In this document: positions 1 to 5,199 of the stretch, in pieces
Layout: every line of letters starts with the position of its first letter
How positions within the stretch are numbered: position 1 is the first letter of the stretch
Source: Actinomycetota bacterium
GTDB lineage: Bacteria; Actinomycetota; Thermoleophilia; Solirubrobacterales; 70-9
Direction of reading: 5' to 3'
Assembly: GCA_005884305.1 (NCBI GenBank)
Contig: VAYL01000217.1
Span: forward strand, 1 to 5,908
Length of the DNA: 5,908 bases
The notes under the pieces: generated by a model
The model's database searches: none
The model's input: only the letters and a program-made list of their open reading frames with translations
Told to the model about the DNA's origin: nothing
Position numbers and translations under genes: made by a program

Positions 1-127
1 CCTCGTAGGAGCGCGTGGGTCGCCAGTCGACGAGATCGGCACCGCTGCCCGGGTATGCCCGGGCCAGGAGCACGAGCACCCCGACGATCAAGGCCACCAG
101 TCCTAGGCTTAGGAGAATGAAGTCCAT
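1..127 (-). CDS. Small membrane-anchored protein, N-terminal part only
   Basis: The reverse strand opens at an ATG (127-125) and reads 42 codons without a stop to the window edge, so the C-terminus is missing. The peptide starts MDFILLSLGLVALIVGVLV. Residues 3-22 or so form one hydrophobic helix, followed by a basic/polar stretch (ARAYPGSGADLVDWRP), which looks like a single N-terminal membrane anchor leading into a soluble part. A Shine-Dalgarno-like GGAGAGG (reverse complement of 130-136) sits just upstream, with GGAG five bases from the ATG, which supports the start. It is divergent from the thiolase and so lies outside the plus-strand operon. I do not recognise the family and assign no function. 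Confidence 0.6.
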   Translation of the reverse strand, partial: MDFILLSLGLVALIVGVLVLLARAYPGSGADLVDWRPTRSYE

Positions 128-155
128 GGCCTCTCCGAGTACACACACTAACGAC

Positions 156-245
156 AACGGCACCAGCCAGTTTCGGGGGCTGAAGCCCCCTCACCAGGCA
201 CACCTGAAACGGCACCAGCCAGTTTCGGGGGCTGAAGCCCCCTCA
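156..245. repeat. Two exact 38-bp direct repeats with GC-rich hairpins
   Basis: Copy 1 is 156-193 and copy 2 is 208-245. They are identical over 38 bp, separated by 14 bp, and mismatch immediately outside on both sides (155/207 and 194/246). Each copy contains a perfect 6-bp inverted repeat, GGGGGC-TGAA-GCCCCC (175-190 and 227-242). The 14-bp spacer lies within a small CAGG-CACA-CCTG hairpin (195-206). GTTTC (170-174) could also pair with GAAAC (206-210), enclosing the first two hairpins in a folded transcript. The array fills most of the divergent gap, and its last base is the A of the thiolase ATG. It may be a genome-wide interspersed palindromic repeat or a local regulatory duplication; only two copies are visible, so the choice is open. 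Confidence 0.9.
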
Positions 246-247
246 TG
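227..247 (+). promoter_or_regulatory. Hairpin directly upstream of the thiolase ATG, no Shine-Dalgarno
   Basis: The second repeat's 6-bp GC stem (227-242) ends two bases before the ATG at 245-247. No purine-rich Shine-Dalgarno is seen at the usual 5-9 base distance; the only G-run, 227-231, is one arm of the stem. In an RNA leader this stem would crowd the initiation site. Either the thiolase is translated inefficiently or conditionally, or the transcript starts very near the ATG and is leaderless, leaving the hairpin acting only as DNA. The structure is seen; the regulatory role is inferred. Confidence 0.4.
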
Positions 248-1468
248 AACACCACCGACGCTTTCGTCATCGATGCCGTCCGCACGCCGATGGGGCGGTA
301 CCGGGGCGTCCTCGCGGGCGTGCGCCCCGACGACATGGCGGCGCACACGATCGCGGCGGCGGTCAAGCGAACGGGCCTCGATCCTGAGGATGTGCGCGAC
401 GTCTATTGGGGTGCCGCCAACCAGGCCGGCGAGGACAACCGGGACGCCGCGCGGATGGCATCCCTCCTGGCCGGGCTGCCGGTGGACGTGCCCGGCGTCA
501 CGGTCAACCGCCTGTGCGCCTCGGGCCTCGAGGCCATCAACCAGGCATCGCGAGCGCTGCGTCTGGGCGAGGGCGACCTGTACATCGCCGGCGGCGCCGA
601 GTCGATGAGCCGGGCGCCATGGGTGATGCTGAAACCCGAGTCGGGCCTACCGCGCGGGCCGCAGACAATGCACGACACGGCGCTCGGATGGCGCCTCGTC
701 AATCCGCTCATGGCCGAGCGGTACTCGACCGAGTCGATGGGTGAGACTGGCGAGAATGTCGCCGAGCGCTACAAGGTTCCGCGCGAGGAGCAGGACCGCT
801 TCGCCCTCCAGAGCCACATGCGGGCGGTCGCGGCGACGCAGGAGGGGCGCTTCGCGAGCGAGCTCCTCCCGATCGAGGCCCCTTCGGCGAACGGGCGCGG
901 ACCGGCGCAGCTGATCGACGTCGACGAGGGGCCGCGCGCCAACACCTCCCTCGAGAAGCTCGCGCAGCTCCGCCCCGCCTTCCGGGAGGGCGGCACAGTG
1001 ACCGCTGGCAACGCATCCACGCTGAACGACGGCGCCGCCTGTGTCGTCCTCGCCTCGGGCGCGCGTGCGGAGTCCCTGGGCGCGGAACCGCTGGCGCGGA
1101 TCGTGTCGATCGGGGTCGCCGGGGTCGACCCCGCCTACATGGGGCTCGGCCCGATCCCCGCCATTCGGCGAGCCGTGGAGGCGACGGAGCTCACGATCGA
1201 CGACATCGACCTCGTCGAGATCAATGAGGCCTTCGCGTCCCAGGTACTCGCGTGCATCGGCGAGCTCGGCATCGAGGAGGAGCGCCTGAACGTGAACGGC
1301 GGCGCCATCGCCCTGGGCCATCCGCTCGGATGTTCCGGCGCGAGGCTGATGACGACCCTCGTTTGGGAGATGCGCCGCCGAGGCGCCCGGTTCGGCGTTG
1401 CGGCGCTCTGCGTCGGCGTCGGCCAGGGTCTCGCAACGGTGGTCGAGAACCCCGCGGCCGGATCATGA
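245..1468 (+). CDS. Thiolase, 3-oxoadipyl-CoA (PcaF/PaaJ) type
   Basis: Full-length thiolase of 407 residues. It cleaves a 3-oxoacyl-CoA with CoA, releasing acetyl-CoA and an acyl-CoA shortened by two carbons. The nucleophilic Cys is C91 in NRLCASGLEAIN. The NEAF motif is at 327-330, the catalytic His is H359 in NGGAIALGHPLG, and the second Cys is C389 in LCVGVGQG, so the full catalytic set is present. Motifs ANQAGEDNR (58-66) and GWRLVNPLMAERYSTESM match the 3-oxoadipyl-CoA thiolases PcaF and PaaJ better than general acetoacetyl-CoA thiolases, as I remember those sequences. The ATG at 245 gives the usual N-terminus ahead of VIDAVRTPMGRYRG; the next in-frame ATG (codon 16) would cut into the first strand. 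It is the first gene of the plus-strand set and sits beside other beta-oxidation enzymes. Substrate is inferred from similarity; thiolase identity is secure. Confidence 0.93.
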   Translation: MNTTDAFVIDAVRTPMGRYRGVLAGVRPDDMAAHTIAAAVKRTGLDPEDVRDVYWGAANQAGEDNRDAARMASLLAGLPVDVPGVTVNRLCASGLEAINQASRALRLGEGDLYIAGGAESMSRAPWVMLKPESGLPRGPQTMHDTALGWRLVNPLMAERYSTESMGETGENVAERYKVPREEQDRFALQSHMRAVAATQEGRFASELLPIEAPSANGRGPAQLIDVDEGPRANTSLEKLAQLRPAFREGGTVTAGNASTLNDGAACVVLASGARAESLGAEPLARIVSIGVAGVDPAYMGLGPIPAIRRAVEATELTIDDIDLVEINEAFASQVLACIGELGIEEERLNVNGGAIALGHPLGCSGARLMTTLVWEMRRRGARFGVAALCVGVGQGLATVVENPAAGS

Positions 1469-1511
1469 TTAAGCCGCAAGGATCGCCACGTCTCATATAG
1501 CCTCGGCTGCT
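1469..1511. other. Short gap between thiolase and aminotransferase genes
   Basis: This 43-bp gap is the only non-overlapping junction between plus-strand genes. It has no terminator-like hairpin and no convincing Shine-Dalgarno before the ATG at 1512. The AAGGA at 1478-1482 lies about 30 bases upstream, too far to serve. A weak TATAG (1496-1500) is present but has no matching -35 element. Read-through from the thiolase is the simplest view. Confidence 0.4.
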
Positions 1512-2303
1512 ATGGCTGTCCAGGAGATAGCGAGCGTCGACGGGATCATCTCCGCCACCGCCCAGGCGACGATTCCCCTGCCGGACGACGGGCTCTACCG
1601 CGGCGACGGCGTCTTCGAGGTGATCCGGCTGTACGAGGGGCATCCGTTCGCTCTGACGGATCACCTCGACCGGCTCGAGCGCTCCGCCGCCGCGATCGAG
1701 CTCCCCGTGGCGCGCGACGCCGTCGAGCGCGAGCTGGAGGCGCTGCTCGCGGAGTTCGGTGACGGCAACGCACAAATCCGCATCGTCATCACCCGCGGCG
1801 GCCGCCGGATCCTCCTGATCGAGAACATGCCGCCAATGGCGCCGACGGTGCGGCTCGCGACCGTCCCCTACCAACCCACGGTCATCCTCACCGGCGTCAA
1901 GTCACTCTCCTATGGGGCGAACATGCAGGCCACCCGCATCGCGCAGGGGCGCTGCGCGGACGAGGCGCTCTTAGTGCGGCCGGACGACATCGTGCTCGAG
2001 GCGCCGACCTCGACGATCTTCTGGGTCCCCGCCGAGGGCGGTCTGCGGACGCCCTCCCTCGAGGCGGGCATTCTCGATTCGATCACGCGGCGCCAGATCG
2101 TCCGGGCGCTCGACGTCGAGGAGGGAGAGTTCGTCATCGGGGACCTGCTCGCCGCAAAGGAGGCGTTCCTCGCCTCGACGGTCCGCGAGGTCCAGGCGGT
2201 GGCGGCGATCGACGACCGCGAGCTGGAGGCTCCCGGGCCGCGGACCCACGAGGCGGACGAAGCGTTCCAGGCCGCGCTCAACGAAATCCTTACTCGCGCC
2301 TAG
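1512..2303 (+). CDS. Class IV PLP-dependent aminotransferase (BCAT/DAAT/ADC-lyase fold)
   Basis: 263-residue protein of PLP fold type IV, the group that includes branched-chain aminotransferase, D-amino-acid aminotransferase and aminodeoxychorismate lyase. The N-terminal motif YRGDGVFEVIRLY (29-41) followed by a DHLDRLERSA segment (50-59) is typical. The Schiff-base Lys is K130 in GVKSLSYGANMQA, and the Glu that pairs with the pyridine nitrogen is E163 in VLEAPTSTIFWV. The usual SN before VF in that loop is ST-IF here. The late EAFLASTVREVQAV segment matches the conserved C-terminal block. Size is slightly short for a BCAT and normal for DAAT or ADC lyase. An in-frame stop at 1470-1472 leaves ATG 1512 as the only standard start, although it lacks a clear ribosome-binding site. 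Its stop shares one base with the next gene (TAGTG). No beta-oxidation step needs it, and the substrate cannot be chosen from sequence alone. Confidence 0.88.
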   Translation: MAVQEIASVDGIISATAQATIPLPDDGLYRGDGVFEVIRLYEGHPFALTDHLDRLERSAAAIELPVARDAVERELEALLAEFGDGNAQIRIVITRGGRRILLIENMPPMAPTVRLATVPYQPTVILTGVKSLSYGANMQATRIAQGRCADEALLVRPDDIVLEAPTSTIFWVPAEGGLRTPSLEAGILDSITRRQIVRALDVEEGEFVIGDLLAAKEAFLASTVREVQAVAAIDDRELEAPGPRTHEADEAFQAALNEILTRA

Positions 2304-3475
2304 TGGACCTCGATCTCACCGACGAGCAGCGCCTGATCTCCGAGACCGCTCGCGAGTTCACCGACAACGAGATCATCCCGCGAGCGCGCGAGAACGACCG
2401 CGCCGCGCGCTTCGACATCGATCTGGCGCGGCGGCTCGGCGACATGGGCTATCTGGGCTCGACGGTCGACGAGGAATACGGCGGGCAGGGCCTCGACTAC
2501 GTGAGCTACGGGCTGATCGTCGAGCAGGTCGGGCGCGGCGATTCCTCGGCGCGCACCGTGGTGTCGGTGCAGACCTCGCTCGTGTGCGGGGCGATCTCGC
2601 GCTGGGGCAGCGAGGAGCAGAAGCAGCGCTGGCTTCCCCGCCTGTGCGCCGGCGAGGCGTTCGGGTGCTTCGGGCTGACCGAGCCGGACGCGGGGTCGGA
2701 CCCGTCGTCGATGCGAACGCGGGCGCAGAAGGTCGATGGCGGCTGGCGGATAACCGGGCAGAAGATGTGGATCTCGCTCGGCAACGTCGCCGACGTCGCG
2801 CTGATCTTCGCCCAGACGAACCCGGACGAGCGCCATCGCGGGATCGCCTGCTTCCTGGTGCCGACCGACTCCGAGGGCTTCTCCTCAGGGGAGATCCACG
2901 GCAAGCTCGGGCTGCGCGCGTCCGACACGGCGTCGCTGGGCCTCGACGACGTCGAGGTCGGCGACGATGCGCTGCTGGGCGAGGTCGGCGACGGCTTCAA
3001 GATCGCCATGACGGCGCTCGAGGCCGGCCGCTACTCGGTCGCCGCCGGCTGCGTGGGCATCTGCGACGGCTGCGTGCAGGCCTCGGTCGAGTACGCGAAG
3101 GAGCGCGAGCAGTTCGGCGTCCCGATCGCCAGCTTCCAGCTGGTACAGGAGATGATCGCCGAGATGATCGTCCGGCGGGACGCTGCACGGCTGCTCGTCC
3201 TGCGCGCCGGGATGCTCAAGGACCAGGGCAAGCCGAACACGCCCGAGACCTCGATCGCGAAGCTCTATGCGACCGAGTCCGCGGTCGAGTGCGCGAACCT
3301 GGCGATCCAGGTTCACGGCGGCTCCGGCTACGTCGACGACTACCCCGTGGAGCGCTACCTGCGCGACGCGCGCGTGACGACGCTGTACGAGGGGACCTCC
3401 CAGATCCACAAGCTCATCATCGGGCGGGCGGCGACCGGCATCAACGCCATGACGCCGGTGCGCGGGAGCGGGTGA
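2303..3475 (+). CDS. FAD-dependent acyl-CoA dehydrogenase, glutaryl-CoA dehydrogenase-like pocket
   Basis: 390-residue acyl-CoA dehydrogenase, normal family length. It introduces the 2,3 double bond into an acyl-CoA and passes electrons through FAD to electron-transfer flavoprotein. Visible features: signature CFGLTEPDAGSD (122-133), flavin-contacting MWIS (155-158), QFGVPIASFQ region, HGGSGY (338-343), and the catalytic base E363 in LYEGTSQIHK. The segment ARTVVSVQTSL (83-93) resembles glutaryl-CoA dehydrogenase: R84 aligns with the human mature Arg94 and S88 with Ser98, which contact the substrate's distal carboxylate; short-chain dehydrogenases usually have a small residue at the Arg position. 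The tail IIGRAATGI also resembles that family. The Glu equivalent to human Glu87 is Gly77. A dicarboxyl-CoA substrate is thus plausible but unproven. The GTG start overlaps the previous stop by one base and yields the expected N-terminus DLDLTDEQR. Confidence 0.93.
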   Translation: MDLDLTDEQRLISETAREFTDNEIIPRARENDRAARFDIDLARRLGDMGYLGSTVDEEYGGQGLDYVSYGLIVEQVGRGDSSARTVVSVQTSLVCGAISRWGSEEQKQRWLPRLCAGEAFGCFGLTEPDAGSDPSSMRTRAQKVDGGWRITGQKMWISLGNVADVALIFAQTNPDERHRGIACFLVPTDSEGFSSGEIHGKLGLRASDTASLGLDDVEVGDDALLGEVGDGFKIAMTALEAGRYSVAAGCVGICDGCVQASVEYAKEREQFGVPIASFQLVQEMIAEMIVRRDAARLLVLRAGMLKDQGKPNTPETSIAKLYATESAVECANLAIQVHGGSGYVDDYPVERYLRDARVTTLYEGTSQIHKLIIGRAATGINAMTPVRGSG

Positions 3476-4242
3476 GCCCGCTCGTCGAGCAATCCCGTGA
3501 CGGGCACGTCGCGGTCTGCCGCCTGAACCGCCCCGAGGCGCGCAACGCGCTCTCGCCCGAGCTGATGGAGGAGCTCGCGGCGGCGGTCGAGGAGCTCGAC
3601 GCCGACACCGAGACGCGGTGCATCGTCATCGCCGGCTCCGACGAGGTCTTCGCGGCCGGCGCCGACATCCGAGCACTGCGGGAGCGCACCTTCGAGGAGG
3701 CGCTTCGGCACCCGGCGACAGCGTTCTGGCGCCGCGTCGCCGCGGCGAAGACTCCCCTTGTGGCGGCGGTGTCCGGGTTCGCGCTCGGCGGCGGCTGCGA
3801 GCTCGCCCTACTGTGCGATCTGATCGTGGCATCGGAGACCGCGGAGTTCGGCCAGCCTGAGATCACCCTCGGGATCATCCCGGGGGGCGGTGGCACCCAG
3901 CGCCTGGCGCGTGTGCTGGGCAAGCAGCGCGCGATGGAGCTGGTCCTCACCGGCCGCCGGATCGACGCCCGCGAGGCGGAGCTCATGGGGCTAGTGAACG
4001 AGGTCGCGAGCGAGGGCGAGTGGCTCGAGCGGGCGATGGAGCTCGCCCAGCGAATCGCACGGCGGCCGCCGATCGCGGTGCGGCTCGCGAAGCAGGCGGT
4101 CCTGGCCGCGGACGAGACGCCGCTGGCCGCCGGCCTCGAGCACGAGCGCCGTCTGTATGAGATCGCGATGGCGACCGAGGACCGGCTCGAGGGCATGGAC
4201 GCCTTCCTCGAGAAGCGCCGACCGGAGTTCAAGGGGAAGTAG
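3472..4242 (+). CDS. Enoyl-CoA hydratase (crotonase family)
   Basis: 256-residue crotonase-fold enzyme that adds water across the 2,3 double bond of an enoyl-CoA, the step after the dehydrogenase encoded just upstream. The CoA/oxyanion-hole motif FAAGADI is at 60-66 and the second oxyanion Gly lies in LGGGCELAL. Both catalytic Glu residues are present: E110 in GGCELALLCD and E130 in FGQPEITLG, the same 20-residue spacing as rat crotonase E144/E164. Possession of both favours a true hydratase over an isomerase. The reading frame is open far upstream, but the family N-terminus fits GTG 3472, which overlaps the dehydrogenase stop as GTGA with GGGAG at 3464-3468 just before it. The resulting length is normal. 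A PaaF/DcaE-like role on 2,3-dehydroadipyl-CoA is possible from context only. Confidence 0.93.
   Translation: MSPLVEQSRDGHVAVCRLNRPEARNALSPELMEELAAAVEELDADTETRCIVIAGSDEVFAAGADIRALRERTFEEALRHPATAFWRRVAAAKTPLVAAVSGFALGGGCELALLCDLIVASETAEFGQPEITLGIIPGGGGTQRLARVLGKQRAMELVLTGRRIDAREAELMGLVNEVASEGEWLERAMELAQRIARRPPIAVRLAKQAVLAADETPLAAGLEHERRLYEIAMATEDRLEGMDAFLEKRRPEFKGK
4231..4237 (+). promoter_or_regulatory. Ribosome-binding site pointing to GTG 4242
   Basis: The purine run AAGGGGA lies four bases before the GTG at 4242-4244, which overlaps the hydratase stop codon (TAGTG) exactly as at the aminotransferase/dehydrogenase junction (2301-2305). This marks GTG 4242 as the ancestral start of the cupin gene even though that frame no longer continues into the cupin domain. 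Confidence 0.45.
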
Positions 4243-4284
4243 TGGCTCCGACGCCGAACGTCTTCAACCCCGTCTTCGAGCTAC
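4242..4284 (+). pseudogene. Original 5' end of the cupin gene, now out of frame
   Basis: From GTG 4242 the reading begins MAPTPNVFNPVFE (4242-4280). That peptide matches the start of this protein's own second domain (NMLEPDFE) at the pattern N-x-x-x-P-x-F-E. From about 4282 the cupin sequence continues only in the +1 frame (YQAGCERLGLSLWELEPG), while the GTG frame turns into a low-complexity Arg/Pro shadow that ends at 4532. Between the E codon and the QAG codon there are 4 nt here, against 51 nt at the equivalent place in domain 2. The 47-nt shortfall is not a multiple of three, which fits a frameshifting deletion. A sequencing or assembly error cannot be excluded. Confidence 0.7.
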
Positions 4285-4338
4285 CAGGCGGGCTGCGAGC
4301 GCCTCGGCCTCAGCCTGTGGGAGCTCGAGCCCGGACCA

Positions 4339-5199
4339 ATGGGCCCCTTCCATTACCACTTCGGCAACGAGGAGCTCCTCGCGGTGTTGAGCGGGCGCCC
4401 CACGGTTCGGACCCCTGCGGGCTCCCGCACGCTGGCCGAGGGAGAGTTCGTTGCGTTTCCACGCGGGCCGCATGGCGCCCATGCCGTCGGCAACGACACC
4501 GACGGCACGGTCAGGTTCCTGTTCTTCAGTGAGATGCGCGGCCCTGACGTGATCGTCTATCCCGAGCAGGAAATGCTCGGCGCCGTCGAGGCGATGTCCT
4601 CACCGGAGCGCGGTGGGATGGCGACGTGGCTGCGGATGGAGGGAGCCATCGAGCATCACGAGCCCGAGACGCCGGATGCCGCGCGCGCTCCGGCGGCCGA
4701 GGCCACCGGCGCCAACATGCTCGAACCGGATTTCGAGTCCATCGACGAGCCGCCGGGCTACGCGATGCTGGGCGCCGAGGCGGCCAGGCAGGCCGGTGCG
4801 CAACATCTCGGCGCCACCGTGTACGAGCTTCCGCCCGGTAACAGCGTCTGCCCGTACCACTGGCATGCCGCGAACGAGGAGCTCCTCATTGTGCTCGCCG
4901 GGACGCCGACGCTGCGGACGCCGGAGGGTGACCGGGAGCTCGCCCAAGGCGACGTCGTCGCGTTCCCGATCGGCGAGGCCGGGGCACACAAGGTGACGAA
5001 CCACTCCGATGTCCCGACTCGAGTGCTGATCGCGAGCGAGATGAACGAGCCGGAGGTCGCGGTCTACCCCGACTCCGCGAAGGTGATGGCGCGCCAGCAG
5101 GCGCCGGGTACGCCGGCCACTGGAGTGCGGGCGATCTTCCGGTTCGCCGACGGCGTCGACTACTGGGACGGCGAGGTCGACCCGGGAGCGGTCCCCTGA
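4339..5199 (+). CDS. Tandem double-cupin protein, 5'-disrupted
   Basis: The intact frame from the first ATG gives 286 residues with two cupin domains, a beta-barrel fold that usually binds a metal. Domain 1 has HYHFGNEE (H5, H7, E12) and GEFVAFPRGPHGAH (H48). Domain 2 has HWHAANEE (H174, H176, E181) and GDVVAFPIGEAGAH (H217). All eight ligands are present, and the two sets are exactly 169 residues apart. Domain 2 also carries the N- and C-terminal flanks (EPDFESIDEPPGY; FRFADGVDYWDGE). Domain 1 has a matching C-flank (LRMEGAIEHHEPE), so the gene looks like a fusion of two full copies. ATG 4339 falls inside domain 1, after its early strands, and has no good ribosome-binding site; the frame between the TAG at 4240 and this ATG contains no ATG, GTG or TTG. 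The natural start was probably GTG 4242 before a frameshift. No signal peptide is seen. Substrate and role in the pathway are unknown. Confidence 0.8.
   Translation: MGPFHYHFGNEELLAVLSGRPTVRTPAGSRTLAEGEFVAFPRGPHGAHAVGNDTDGTVRFLFFSEMRGPDVIVYPEQEMLGAVEAMSSPERGGMATWLRMEGAIEHHEPETPDAARAPAAEATGANMLEPDFESIDEPPGYAMLGAEAARQAGAQHLGATVYELPPGNSVCPYHWHAANEELLIVLAGTPTLRTPEGDRELAQGDVVAFPIGEAGAHKVTNHSDVPTRVLIASEMNEPEVAVYPDSAKVMARQQAPGTPATGVRAIFRFADGVDYWDGEVDPGAVP
5184..5188 (+). promoter_or_regulatory. Ribosome-binding site supporting a CTG start
   Basis: GGGAG at 5184-5188, inside the 3' end of the cupin gene, is seven bases before the CTG at 5196-5198. This spacing is ideal for the CTG and much too long for the next standard start, GTG 5220. 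Confidence 0.5.

Noticed and set aside
175..191. GC hairpin as a rho-independent terminator
   Set aside because: No T-run follows on either strand, and no gene ends here; both neighbours begin here.
156..245. Two direct repeats with a short spacer as a possible CRISPR array
   Set aside because: Only two repeats, a 14-bp spacer far too short, a strong internal GC hairpin, and no cas genes nearby.
15..248. Plus-strand open frame of 77 codons before the thiolase
   Set aside because: It runs antisense through the small membrane protein and across both repeat copies. It has no domain signal and a low-complexity Ser/Arg/Pro composition.
1494..1512. TATAG-like -10 element for a leaderless aminotransferase transcript
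   Set aside because: No -35 match at the proper distance, and a single AT-rich pentamer is weak evidence; read-through from the thiolase is simpler.
2584..3471. Long upstream extension of the enoyl-CoA hydratase frame
   Set aside because: This part is the dehydrogenase gene read out of frame (Arg/Gly/Ala-rich). The crotonase family N-terminus begins at GTG 3472.
3441..4232. 263-codon reverse-strand open frame over the hydratase
   Set aside because: High-GC antisense shadow with Ser/Arg/Ala-rich composition and no recognisable motif. The plus strand has a complete enzyme with catalytic residues.
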